DNA from: CAZSPT01 sp964608895
GTDB lineage: Bacteria > Patescibacteriota > Patescibacteriia > 2-01-FULL-39-33
Direction: 5' to 3'
Assembly: GCA_964608895.1 (NCBI GenBank)
Contig: CAZSPT010000006.1
Location: forward strand, 1 to 26,904
DNA: 26,904 nt
The notes under the pieces were generated by a model. The model was not told the origin of the DNA, did not search any database, and was given only the letters and a program-made list of their open reading frames with translations. The translations under genes and the position numbers were made by a program. The first letter of the stretch is position 1. The number at the start of each line of letters is the position of its first letter. Positions 16,630 through 22,673 of this stretch are shown here, in pieces.

Positions 16630-17535
16630 TTATTGAATTAAAGAATATTCTTTTATTTTGGTATCGGCAATTTTCTGAATTTCTGAAATCACCTGATTAT
16701 TTTTCTTGGGACTAAAAAGATGATTAAAGCGCTTCTGAAGCTTTAGAAAATTCTCAACCGGCTCTGGCTTAATTTTTCTGACTTTAGTTGATTTTCCCCG
16801 GATATATTCAACCACCGGAGTGAGGCCGGTTTTAACCGCCGATTGAGCGACCGCTATTGTCTGATCAGAATCAATCCCCCAGCCCGGAACGCAAGGAGTT
16901 TGAATTTGGAGATATTTCGGCCCGGAAATTTCCAAAGCTTTTTTAACCTTGGCGATTAAATCGTCAGGATAACCAACACTGGCGCCGGCGACATAAGGAA
17001 GATTATGAGCCAGAGCGATTTTCAAAAGATCTTTCTTGGGACGGTTTGAACCGGCGGACCGCCGGCCGGCCGGAGTGGTGGTGGTCGCCGCTCCCCAGGG
17101 AGTTGAAGCACTCGCCTGATAGCCGGTGTTTTGATAGGCCTCGTTATCATAACAGACATAAAGAATATTTTCTCCCCGGGCCCACATTCCGGAAATCAGG
17201 CCAAAACCAATATCAAAAGTCGCTCCGTCGCCGCCGATCGCCAAAACATTAACTTGAGCGGCCTTCCCTTGATGGCGCAAAGCAGCCTGAATTCCCGAAG
17301 CGACCGCCGCTGAATTTTCAAACAAACTATGAATCCAGGGAATTTTGAAAGCGCTCCGGGGATATTTGGTCGTCGTCACTTCGCTGCAGCCGGTGGCGTT
17401 GACGACGATTGTCTTCGGCCCAGCCGCTTCAAGAACGAGCCGAGCGGCGATAATCATCCCGCAGCCCGGGCAGGCGCTGTGACCGGGATTAAGTAAATGA
17501 GGCAGAGGCGAATGGTATTTTTTTTCTCTAATCAT
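16630..17535 (-). CDS. porB: 2-oxoacid:ferredoxin oxidoreductase, beta (TPP-binding) subunit
   Basis: 301 aa from the ATG at 17535, which begins 1 nt after the porA stop; a TTG at 17550 overlapping porA is less likely. The subunit binds thiamine diphosphate and one [4Fe-4S] cluster. Residues are numbered here from the TTG, so subtract 5 for the ATG start. Cluster cysteines are C27 and C30 (HSACPGCG), C55 (NATGCSEV) and C220 (TPCVPGWG). The TPP/Mg site is GDGATFDIGFG with the downstream YDNEAYQNTGYQ. These features match the pyruvate-type four-subunit enzymes (POR) of archaea and Thermotoga better than the short VOR/KOR beta chains, but substrate cannot be proven. Together with porG, porD and porA it would convert pyruvate and CoA to acetyl-CoA, CO2 and reduced ferredoxin. 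Confidence 0.93.
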   Translation of the reverse strand: MIREKKYHSPLPHLLNPGHSACPGCGMIIAARLVLEAAGPKTIVVNATGCSEVTTTKYPRSAFKIPWIHSLFENSAAVASGIQAALRHQGKAAQVNVLAIGGDGATFDIGFGLISGMWARGENILYVCYDNEAYQNTGYQASASTPWGAATTTTPAGRRSAGSNRPKKDLLKIALAHNLPYVAGASVGYPDDLIAKVKKALEISGPKYLQIQTPCVPGWGIDSDQTIAVAQSAVKTGLTPVVEYIRGKSTKVRKIKPEPVENFLKLQKRFNHLFSPKKNNQVISEIQKIADTKIKEYSLIQ

Positions 17536-17536
17536 G

Positions 17537-18664
17537 CTATTTTGGAACAAAAATTAATTTCTCTTTGGTTTTTTCGGCAGTCAGAAAAATATTTTCAATC
17601 GTTTCCAAAGTAATATCCCGACCGCCCAAACCGGCAACAAAGCTAATAATCTTTTTATCCGGAACCGCTCGTCGGAATTCGCCGGCCAAAATTCCTTCAG
17701 CCCCGAGAGAAACAGACTTGTCAATAACCGCCAGCCGTCCGGCTTTGGCTAAAGCTTCAGCAATCTCAAATTCCGGAAACGGCCGAAGCGAAACAATTTT
17801 CAAAACAGCGGCCCTTTTTCCCCGGCTTCTTAAACGATCAACTGCTTCCTTGGCGGTTCCGACGACCGAGCCAAGCGCCGCCAAAACGACTTTTGCCTTG
17901 GGGTCGCCATAATATTCAACCAGTTTGACCGGTCGGTCAAAAACTTTTTTGAATTTTTCAGCTTGGCGGACGATTATTTCTTTGGAAGCGACCACTTGGG
18001 AATGGAGATCCTGCCTGATTTCAAAATAATGCTCCGGAGTGGCAAAAGCCCCGAAAGTCAAAGGCCGTTTAACATTTAAATATTCTTCCGGACGATAAGG
18101 AGGGAGAAATTTCCTTATTTTTTCAGCCGGCTCAATTTCAACCGGCTCAATCACGTGAGTAAGGACATAGCCGTCAAGATTAACCATTACCGGTAATTTT
18201 GCTTTTTCAGCAACCCGATAAGCGAGAATATGGAGATCGGAAACTTCTTGAACTGTTTCACCAAACCAAATCAGCCAGCCACTGTCCCGGACGGTCATCA
18301 CGTCCTGCTGGTCGTTCCAAATACTGATCGGAGCCGACAAAGCCCGATTAGCGCAGGTCAAAACAACCGGAAAGCGCATGCCGGCGATATTAAAAAGAAC
18401 TTCAATCATTAAAAGCAGTCCCTGGGAAGAACTGGCGGTGTAAGACCGGCTGCCGGCGGCGCTTGCTCCTTCAACGATTGAAGCGGCCGCAAATTCACTC
18501 TCGGCCAAAATATATTCAAAATTCGCCCGGCCGGCCGCCTTTAATTCGGCCAATTTTTCAACAATATGAGTCTGGGGGGTAATTGGATAAGCACAAACCA
18601 CTCCCGGCCGGCAGCCATTGACTGTTTCGGCAACCGCCTGGCTTCCTTCTAAAATTTTTTTCAT
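17537..18664 (-). CDS. porA: 2-oxoacid:ferredoxin oxidoreductase, alpha subunit
   Basis: 375 aa, the usual length for the alpha chain. Signatures are an N-terminal pyrimidine-binding domain of TPP enzymes with EGSQAVAETV and YPITPQTHIVE, the glutamate-containing ILAESEFAAASIVEGASAAG, the SSSQGLLLMIE segment, the NRALSAPISIWNDQQD block typical of pyruvate:ferredoxin oxidoreductases, and a C-terminal transketolase-like domain ending with a GLGGRD segment. It pairs with porB in the cytoplasm to form the active centre. The start follows porD by 24 nt and the stop is 1 nt before the porB ATG, so this is one transcript. Confidence 0.94.
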   Translation of the reverse strand: MKKILEGSQAVAETVNGCRPGVVCAYPITPQTHIVEKLAELKAAGRANFEYILAESEFAAASIVEGASAAGSRSYTASSSQGLLLMIEVLFNIAGMRFPVVLTCANRALSAPISIWNDQQDVMTVRDSGWLIWFGETVQEVSDLHILAYRVAEKAKLPVMVNLDGYVLTHVIEPVEIEPAEKIRKFLPPYRPEEYLNVKRPLTFGAFATPEHYFEIRQDLHSQVVASKEIIVRQAEKFKKVFDRPVKLVEYYGDPKAKVVLAALGSVVGTAKEAVDRLRSRGKRAAVLKIVSLRPFPEFEIAEALAKAGRLAVIDKSVSLGAEGILAGEFRRAVPDKKIISFVAGLGGRDITLETIENIFLTAEKTKEKLIFVPK

Positions 18665-18688
18665 ATTAGAATTATCTGATTATTTCAA

Positions 18689-18964
18689 TCACTTTTTTTC
18701 TTCAACCATTTTTATCGCTTTAACCGGACAAACTTCGGCGCACAGGCCGCAGCCCTTGCAATAGTCCAAATCTTTTTCATAAAAAATTTTCCCCCGGGAA
18801 TTCTTCCGGCCAGTCGGAAAACAAACCCCTTCCGGGCAAACTTTGGCGCATAAACCGCAGCCAATACATTTCTCCGGGTCAATTTTAGGATAACTCCGGT
18901 TCCGCCAGTTACCGGTTTTAACTTTTTTAGTGCTTCCCGGCTTAACGGTTATTTTAACGCTCAT
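18689..18964 (-). CDS. porD: 2-oxoacid:ferredoxin oxidoreductase, delta (2x[4Fe-4S] ferredoxin-like) subunit
   Basis: 91 aa. Two classic cluster motifs are present: CIGCGLCAKVCPEGVCFP and CKGCGLCAEVCPVKAI, each CxxCxxCxxxC followed by a further residue supporting the fold. The basic N-terminal tail ending in GNWRNRSYP is typical of the delta subunit of POR/VOR enzymes. It relays electrons from the beta-subunit cluster to free ferredoxin. It lies 10 nt after porG and 24 nt before porA, in the gamma-delta-alpha-beta order known from Thermotoga and archaea. Confidence 0.95.
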   Translation of the reverse strand: MSVKITVKPGSTKKVKTGNWRNRSYPKIDPEKCIGCGLCAKVCPEGVCFPTGRKNSRGKIFYEKDLDYCKGCGLCAEVCPVKAIKMVEEKK

Positions 18965-18974
18965 ATTTTAAACT

Positions 18975-19523
18975 TTATTTATTACTTTTTCGGCTACTGA
19001 AAAATTGAAAACCCTGTTGAGTGGCTTGAATATTTTTTTCGGCAATTTCTCCAATAAACGTCTGCTTGATCGCTTTTTTAACGGCTGAAAAACCAATCAA
19101 ACCAGATAATTCGGCAAAAGCTCCGAGTAAAACCGTATTGGCAATCGGCCGGCCGATAATTTCCAAGGCAATTTTTGCCGCCGGGATTGTTTTGACTGTT
19201 CCGGCCGGCGGCGAAAATCGACTGGCTGGCTTCTTAGTGTTGATTAAAACAACTGTTTCCGGCTTAACGCCGGAAAAAACTCCGGCGGCGGTCAAACTGG
19301 AATCCTGAACAATCACAAAATCCGGCCGGTAAATCTGACTTCGCCGTCGGATAAACCGATCGCTGATTCGGGCGTAGGCGGCAACCGGCGCTCCCCGACG
19401 CTCAACTCCGAAATTCGGAAAAGCTTGAGAAAATTTTCCCTGGCAAAAAGCGGCTTGAGCAATCAACTCGGCGGCAGTCACCGAACCTTGGCCGCCGCGA
19501 CCGTGGATTCTTATTTCAAACAT
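18975..19523 (-). CDS. porG: 2-oxoacid:ferredoxin oxidoreductase, gamma subunit
   Basis: 182 aa, standard for the gamma chain. It opens with EIRIHGRGGQGSVTAAELIAQAA, the hallmark of the subunit, followed by FPNFGVERRGAPVAAYARISD and QDSSL, all conserved in POR/VOR gamma chains; this part is thought to take part in CoA binding and assembly. First gene of the operon. A weak promoter candidate lies 18-45 nt upstream (separate entry), after the dsbA-like gene stop at 19589. Nothing looks degraded. Confidence 0.94.
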   Translation of the reverse strand: MFEIRIHGRGGQGSVTAAELIAQAAFCQGKFSQAFPNFGVERRGAPVAAYARISDRFIRRRSQIYRPDFVIVQDSSLTAAGVFSGVKPETVVLINTKKPASRFSPPAGTVKTIPAAKIALEIIGRPIANTVLLGAFAELSGLIGFSAVKKAIKQTFIGEIAEKNIQATQQGFQFFSSRKSNK

Positions 19524-19540
19524 ATTTTTCTGAAACCTTA

Positions 19541-19568
19541 ATTTTAACCTTAAAAAACCTCAAAACAA
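19541..19568 (-). promoter_or_regulatory. Weak promoter candidate for the por operon
   Basis: TTGTTT (19568-19563), 16-nt spacer with a T-run, TAAAAT (19546-19541). The predicted start is near 19534, 11 nt before the porG ATG. The -35 is poor, and readthrough from the dsbA-like gene is an alternative. Confidence 0.3.
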
Positions 19569-19588
19569 CCGCCTCTCAAATTCCGCCA

Positions 19589-20308
19589 TTACTGACGGTC
19601 GGCCGCTGACTTAAACTCCTTAAAAATTTTTTCCCAAGTTTCCAAAGTCGGGGTACCGGCGAGTTTTCGGCCATTGATAAAAAAAGTCGGGGTACCGGAT
19701 ACTCCCAACTCAACCGCTTGGCGGTAATCCTTTTCCAGTTGGTCCTGATGCTTTTCCGATTGCCAGCAGCGAGCGAACGATTCCGGCTCCAAGCCGCTTG
19801 ATTTCCCGGCGGCCGCCAGCAATTCCGGAGAAAATTCCATTCCGGCGGCGAAAAAAGAAAATAATCTGTCGTGGAACTGCCAAAATTTTTCCTGCTCCTG
19901 GGCGCAATAGCCGGCTCGGGCCAAACTGATTGAATTTTCATCAACCGAAGGAAACTGCCGAAAAATCAGCAAAACCTCTTCTTGATGTTTAACAACAAAT
20001 TCCCTAATGGCGATAAACTCCCGATTACAGAAAGAACATTGAAAATCTCCGAATTCAACAATTACCAGCTCGGCTTTTGGATTACCGAAACTCGGACTAG
20101 CTGAATCTTCGGCCAAATTTTGAATCTCCTCCTCAATTGATTGAGTTTGAAAATCCGGCAACTCTCGGCCGTTAACAGCCTTAAAATCGCGCCAATCAAA
20201 AAAAAGTTTTCCAACAACCGCCAAAGCGACTATCGCCGCCGTCGCCGCCGTCCAACCGGCTAGACGCTTTAAAAAACGCCGCCGCTGAAAATTATCCGAA
20301 CCAGCCAT
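19589..20308 (-). CDS. Membrane-anchored DsbA-family thiol:disulfide oxidoreductase
   Basis: 239 aa. The N-terminus QRRRFLKRLAGW followed by a hydrophobic helix (about 20-37) is a signal anchor; the QRRRFLK part resembles a Tat motif with Ser replaced by Gln. The thioredoxin fold with DsbA helical insertion follows: VEFGDFQCSFCNRE (active-site C91 and C94), a YCAQEQEKFW segment typical of DsbA/BdbD relatives, and the cis-proline loop GVSGTPTFFING (P207). It probably introduces or shuffles disulfides in exported proteins. The Cys-rich giant protein at the left end of the window is an obvious kind of client, although not physically linked. It has its own promoter, divergent from secG. No DsbB or VKOR partner is in the window. 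Confidence 0.92.
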   Translation of the reverse strand: MAGSDNFQRRRFLKRLAGWTAATAAIVALAVVGKLFFDWRDFKAVNGRELPDFQTQSIEEEIQNLAEDSASPSFGNPKAELVIVEFGDFQCSFCNREFIAIREFVVKHQEEVLLIFRQFPSVDENSISLARAGYCAQEQEKFWQFHDRLFSFFAAGMEFSPELLAAAGKSSGLEPESFARCWQSEKHQDQLEKDYRQAVELGVSGTPTFFINGRKLAGTPTLETWEKIFKEFKSAADRQ

Positions 20309-20334
20309 AAAATTAAAAGTCTTTAATTGCTTTT

Positions 20335-20363
20335 ATTATATCACAGCGGAGCCGGCTAACCAA
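20335..20363 (-). promoter_or_regulatory. Promoter of the DsbA-like gene
   Basis: TTGGTT (20363-20358), 17-nt spacer, extended perfect -10 TGA-TATAAT (hexamer 20340-20335). The predicted start near 20328 gives a 20-nt leader without a Shine-Dalgarno sequence. Confidence 0.65.
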
Positions 20364-20405
20364 ATTATTCCCGAAAAACTGAAAAACCAAAATAGCCAAA
20401 AACGA

Positions 20406-20434
20406 TTGACTTTTTTTTCCAAGGATGCTAAAAT
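20406..20434 (+). promoter_or_regulatory. secG operon promoter
   Basis: TTGACT (20406-20411), 17-nt spacer starting with a T-run, extended -10 TGC-TAAAAT (hexamer 20429-20434). The predicted start near 20441 leaves a leader of about 24 nt lacking a Shine-Dalgarno sequence. Confidence 0.75.
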
Positions 20435-20464
20435 AAAATCAATTAAAAATTTAAACTGTTTTTA

Positions 20465-20674
20465 ATGGTGATTAATATCATTCAAATTGTTTTGGCGGTT
20501 ATTTTAATCACCGCCATTATTCTCCAAAACCGCGGTACCGGCCTTGGCTCGGCTTTTGGCGGCGAGGGTAATATTTATCGGACCCGGCGGAGCCTGGAAA
20601 AAACTCTTTTTTATCTCACTATTATCGTCGCGGTTCTGTTTTTTCTAACCGCCCTAATTAACGTTCTCTACTAA
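20465..20674 (+). CDS. secG: Protein translocase subunit SecG
   Basis: 69 aa with two membrane helices (about 4-20 and 47-66) flanking a conserved cytoplasmic loop. The N-terminal part IIQIVLAVILITAIILQNRGTGLGSAFGG matches SecG, including the LQ-x3-G and the Gly-rich loop before the second helix. SecG assists the SecYE channel and SecA during protein export. It is the first gene of a rightward unit with the anchored solute-binding protein 27 nt downstream, so export factor and exported protein are expressed together. Confidence 0.92.
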   Translation: MVINIIQIVLAVILITAIILQNRGTGLGSAFGGEGNIYRTRRSLEKTLFYLTIIVAVLFFLTALINVLY

Positions 20675-20689
20675 CAGTCATCTAATGGC

Positions 20690-20694
20690 AGGAG
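20690..20694 (+). promoter_or_regulatory. Shine-Dalgarno site of the solute-binding protein gene
   Basis: AGGAG, 7 nt before the ATG at 20702. It is one of only two clear Shine-Dalgarno sequences in the window, both inside operons. Confidence 0.7.
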
Positions 20695-20701
20695 TAAATT
20701 A

Positions 20702-22522
20702 ATGTTTTCTCTATTTAAGAAAAAAAATTTCTCCCCTTATAAGAAAAAAATAAAGGATTTTCAAAAACAAAATCGGCTTGACAAGCGTCTGGTTAATTCT
20801 TTAAATAGAACAAAATTCCCCTCCCGGCGCCAGTTGAAATATTTTCCAAAAATCCTAACCCCCGGAGAAAAAAGACAATTTAAACTGGCTCTTGGAATAA
20901 TCGCGGTTACTCTGGCGATCCTTGTTGTCCGAGGTTATTTTTCCTTGACTATACCGGTTCCCCGCCAAGGAGGAGAGTATTCCGAAGGCTTGATTGGCTC
21001 GCCGATGTTTATTAATCCGATTCTCACTCAGACCGACGTTGACCGCGATTTGGTCGCTCTCACTTTCTCCGGCCTGCTAAAATATGACAAACATCGCCAG
21101 CTGGTCCCCGACTTGGCTGAAAGCTACCAAATTTCTTCGGACCAGCTTAATTACACTTTCAAACTAAAAGAAAATATCTTTTGGCACGATGGTGAAAAAT
21201 TCACTGCCGACGACGTTATTTTCACTATTGCTTCAATCCAAGATTCAGAATTCAAAAGTCCGCTTTTCCGGAATTTCCGGGGAATTGCCGCTGAAAAAAT
21301 AGACGAGTACACCGTTCAATTCACTTTAAAAGAGCCGTTCGCCCCGTTTGTCGGACTGCTAACAGTCGGAATCCTTCCGGAGCATCTTTGGTATTCAATT
21401 CCGCCGAGCAATGCCGACTTGACTGAGTTGAACAAAAAGCCAATCGGCACCGGCCCCTGGAAATTTGAAAACTTCAAGAAAGACCAGGTCGGAATTATTA
21501 AGTCGTATACTTTGGTTCCAAACCCCGACTATTACGGAAAAAACCCTTATCTTAAAAAAATCGTTTTTAAATTCTACGGCGACGAAATTTCAGCGGTTGA
21601 AGCCTTGAAAAACAAAGATATTGACGGAATCGCCTTTTTATCCAAAGATTATCAATCAGAACTAAAAAAATACAAAAACCTCAACTACCATCAGCTCAAC
21701 CAGCCTCAATACACCGCGATTTTCTTCAATCAGAGGGAAAGTGAACTTTTAGAGGCCGACTATATCAGAGAAGCCTTGGTAACAGCGATTGATAAAGAAA
21801 AAATCGTAAAAGAAGTTTTTGGACTGGGGAAAAACGCCAAAATTATTGACGGACCGGCCCTGCCCGGAGTTGAAATTAATCCGGAAGTCAAAAAATACCC
21901 TCATCAACCGGAAAAAGCGGCCAATCTTCTTAAAAAAAACGGCTGGGAGCTTTCCGCCACCAGCACTCCGGACGGTTTGACCGAACAAATCCGAAAAAAA
22001 AAGAATTGGTATCTTACTTTGGATTTAACCACCGTCAACCGGCCGGAAAACGTCAAAACTGCTGAGCTCCTGAAAAATTTCTGGGAGCAGATCGGCTTCA
22101 AAATTACCTTAAAAATCATTGAACCAAGAAATATTATTCAGGAAGTGATCAATCCTCGGGATTATCAGACCTTGCTTTTCGCCGAAAACCTCGGAACCGA
22201 CCCCGACTCGTTTTCTTTTTGGCATTCCTCTCAAAGCGAATACCCCGGGTTAAATTTAACCGGTTTCAGCGACAAAGAATCTGATCGACTGCTGGAAGAA
22301 GCCCGGCAAACCAACGACTGGGAGACCCGAAAGGAAAAATACTTCCAATTTCAGAAAATCGTTTCCGAAAAACTGCCGGCAATCTTTCTCTACAATACCA
22401 CTTACACCTACCCCCAATATCAAAAACTAAAAGGATTTGACTTAGTAAGCATCGCTGAACCGGCTGACCGATTTGCCAACTTAAACGAATGGTATCTCAA
22501 AACCAGGCGAGTTTGGAAATAA
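20702..22522 (+). CDS. Membrane-anchored family 5 extracellular solute-binding protein (peptide/oligopeptide type)
   Basis: 606 aa. Residues 1-60 form an unusually long, highly basic cytoplasmic tail (KKKNF, KKKIKDF, SRRQLKYFPK), followed by one membrane helix (about 61-80). The rest is a SBP_bac_5 (DppA/OppA/NikA) fold: an early GSPMFINPIL, DLVALTFSGLLKYD..LVPDLAESY, FKLKENIFWHDGEKFTADDVIFTI (family signature), GTGPWKF, and a C-terminal lobe with FGLGKNAKIIDGPALPG and LTTVNRPENVKTAELLKNFWEQIGFK. These proteins normally deliver peptides to an ABC transporter, yet no permease or ATPase gene is nearby and the protein is anchored by a helix, not a lipid. It may donate to a distant transporter or serve another binding role. 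tRNA-Leu begins 3 nt after its stop. Confidence 0.92.
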   Translation: MFSLFKKKNFSPYKKKIKDFQKQNRLDKRLVNSLNRTKFPSRRQLKYFPKILTPGEKRQFKLALGIIAVTLAILVVRGYFSLTIPVPRQGGEYSEGLIGSPMFINPILTQTDVDRDLVALTFSGLLKYDKHRQLVPDLAESYQISSDQLNYTFKLKENIFWHDGEKFTADDVIFTIASIQDSEFKSPLFRNFRGIAAEKIDEYTVQFTLKEPFAPFVGLLTVGILPEHLWYSIPPSNADLTELNKKPIGTGPWKFENFKKDQVGIIKSYTLVPNPDYYGKNPYLKKIVFKFYGDEISAVEALKNKDIDGIAFLSKDYQSELKKYKNLNYHQLNQPQYTAIFFNQRESELLEADYIREALVTAIDKEKIVKEVFGLGKNAKIIDGPALPGVEINPEVKKYPHQPEKAANLLKKNGWELSATSTPDGLTEQIRKKKNWYLTLDLTTVNRPENVKTAELLKNFWEQIGFKITLKIIEPRNIIQEVINPRDYQTLLFAENLGTDPDSFSFWHSSQSEYPGLNLTGFSDKESDRLLEEARQTNDWETRKEKYFQFQKIVSEKLPAIFLYNTTYTYPQYQKLKGFDLVSIAEPADRFANLNEWYLKTRRVWK

Positions 22523-22525
22523 CCG

Positions 22526-22610
22526 GCCGAAGTGGCGGAATTTGGTAGACGCGCTGCGTTCAGGACGCAGTGGGAGTAATCCCATGAGGGTTCAAGTCCC
22601 TCCTTCGGCA
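22526..22610 (+). tRNA. tRNA-Leu (anticodon CAG)
   Basis: 85 nt. Acceptor stem GCCGAAG (22526-22532) pairs with CTTCGGC (22603-22609), discriminator A. Anticodon stem CTGCG/CGCAG (22554-22558, 22566-22570) with loop TTCAGGA, anticodon CAG at 22561-22563 reading CUG. A long variable arm (TGGGAGTAATCCCA) is typical of class II tRNA, and the T arm is GAGGG-TTCAAGT-CCCTC. The 3' CCA is not encoded (CAA follows), so a CCA-adding enzyme is needed. Confidence 0.97.
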
Positions 22611-22628
22611 CAATTTTTCTCTTTTATT

Positions 22629-22645
22629 CCCGGTTAAAAACCGGG
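22629..22645 (+). other. Short stem-loop between tRNA-Leu and rnj
   Basis: CCCGGTT pairs with AACCGGG around a loop of three A. Flanked by T-rich DNA upstream but not followed by a T-run, so it is a weak terminator candidate at best; it may instead shape the rnj 5' leader or tRNA 3' processing. Confidence 0.35.
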
Positions 22646-22673
22646 GGGCAATTTATTATTAATTAAAATCTAA

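Noticed and set aside
16600..16632. AT-rich tandem 13-nt repeat (AAAAATAATTAAT / AAAAATAATCAAT) after porB
   Set aside because: Only two copies in low-complexity DNA between two genes; no evidence of an operator or origin.
19571..19588. 12-nt match (TGGCGGAATTTG) between the porG upstream region and the tRNA-Leu D-arm, possibly an attachment site remnant
   Set aside because: Too short, not near an integrase, and the match covers the D-arm rather than the 3' end used by integrases. A shorter version near 5803 is equally uninformative.
22420..22611. A reverse-strand reading frame starting MPKEGLEPS
   Set aside because: It is the antisense of the tRNA-Leu gene and of the solute-binding protein end; this kind of reading frame is a well-known artefact of tRNA-Leu complements.
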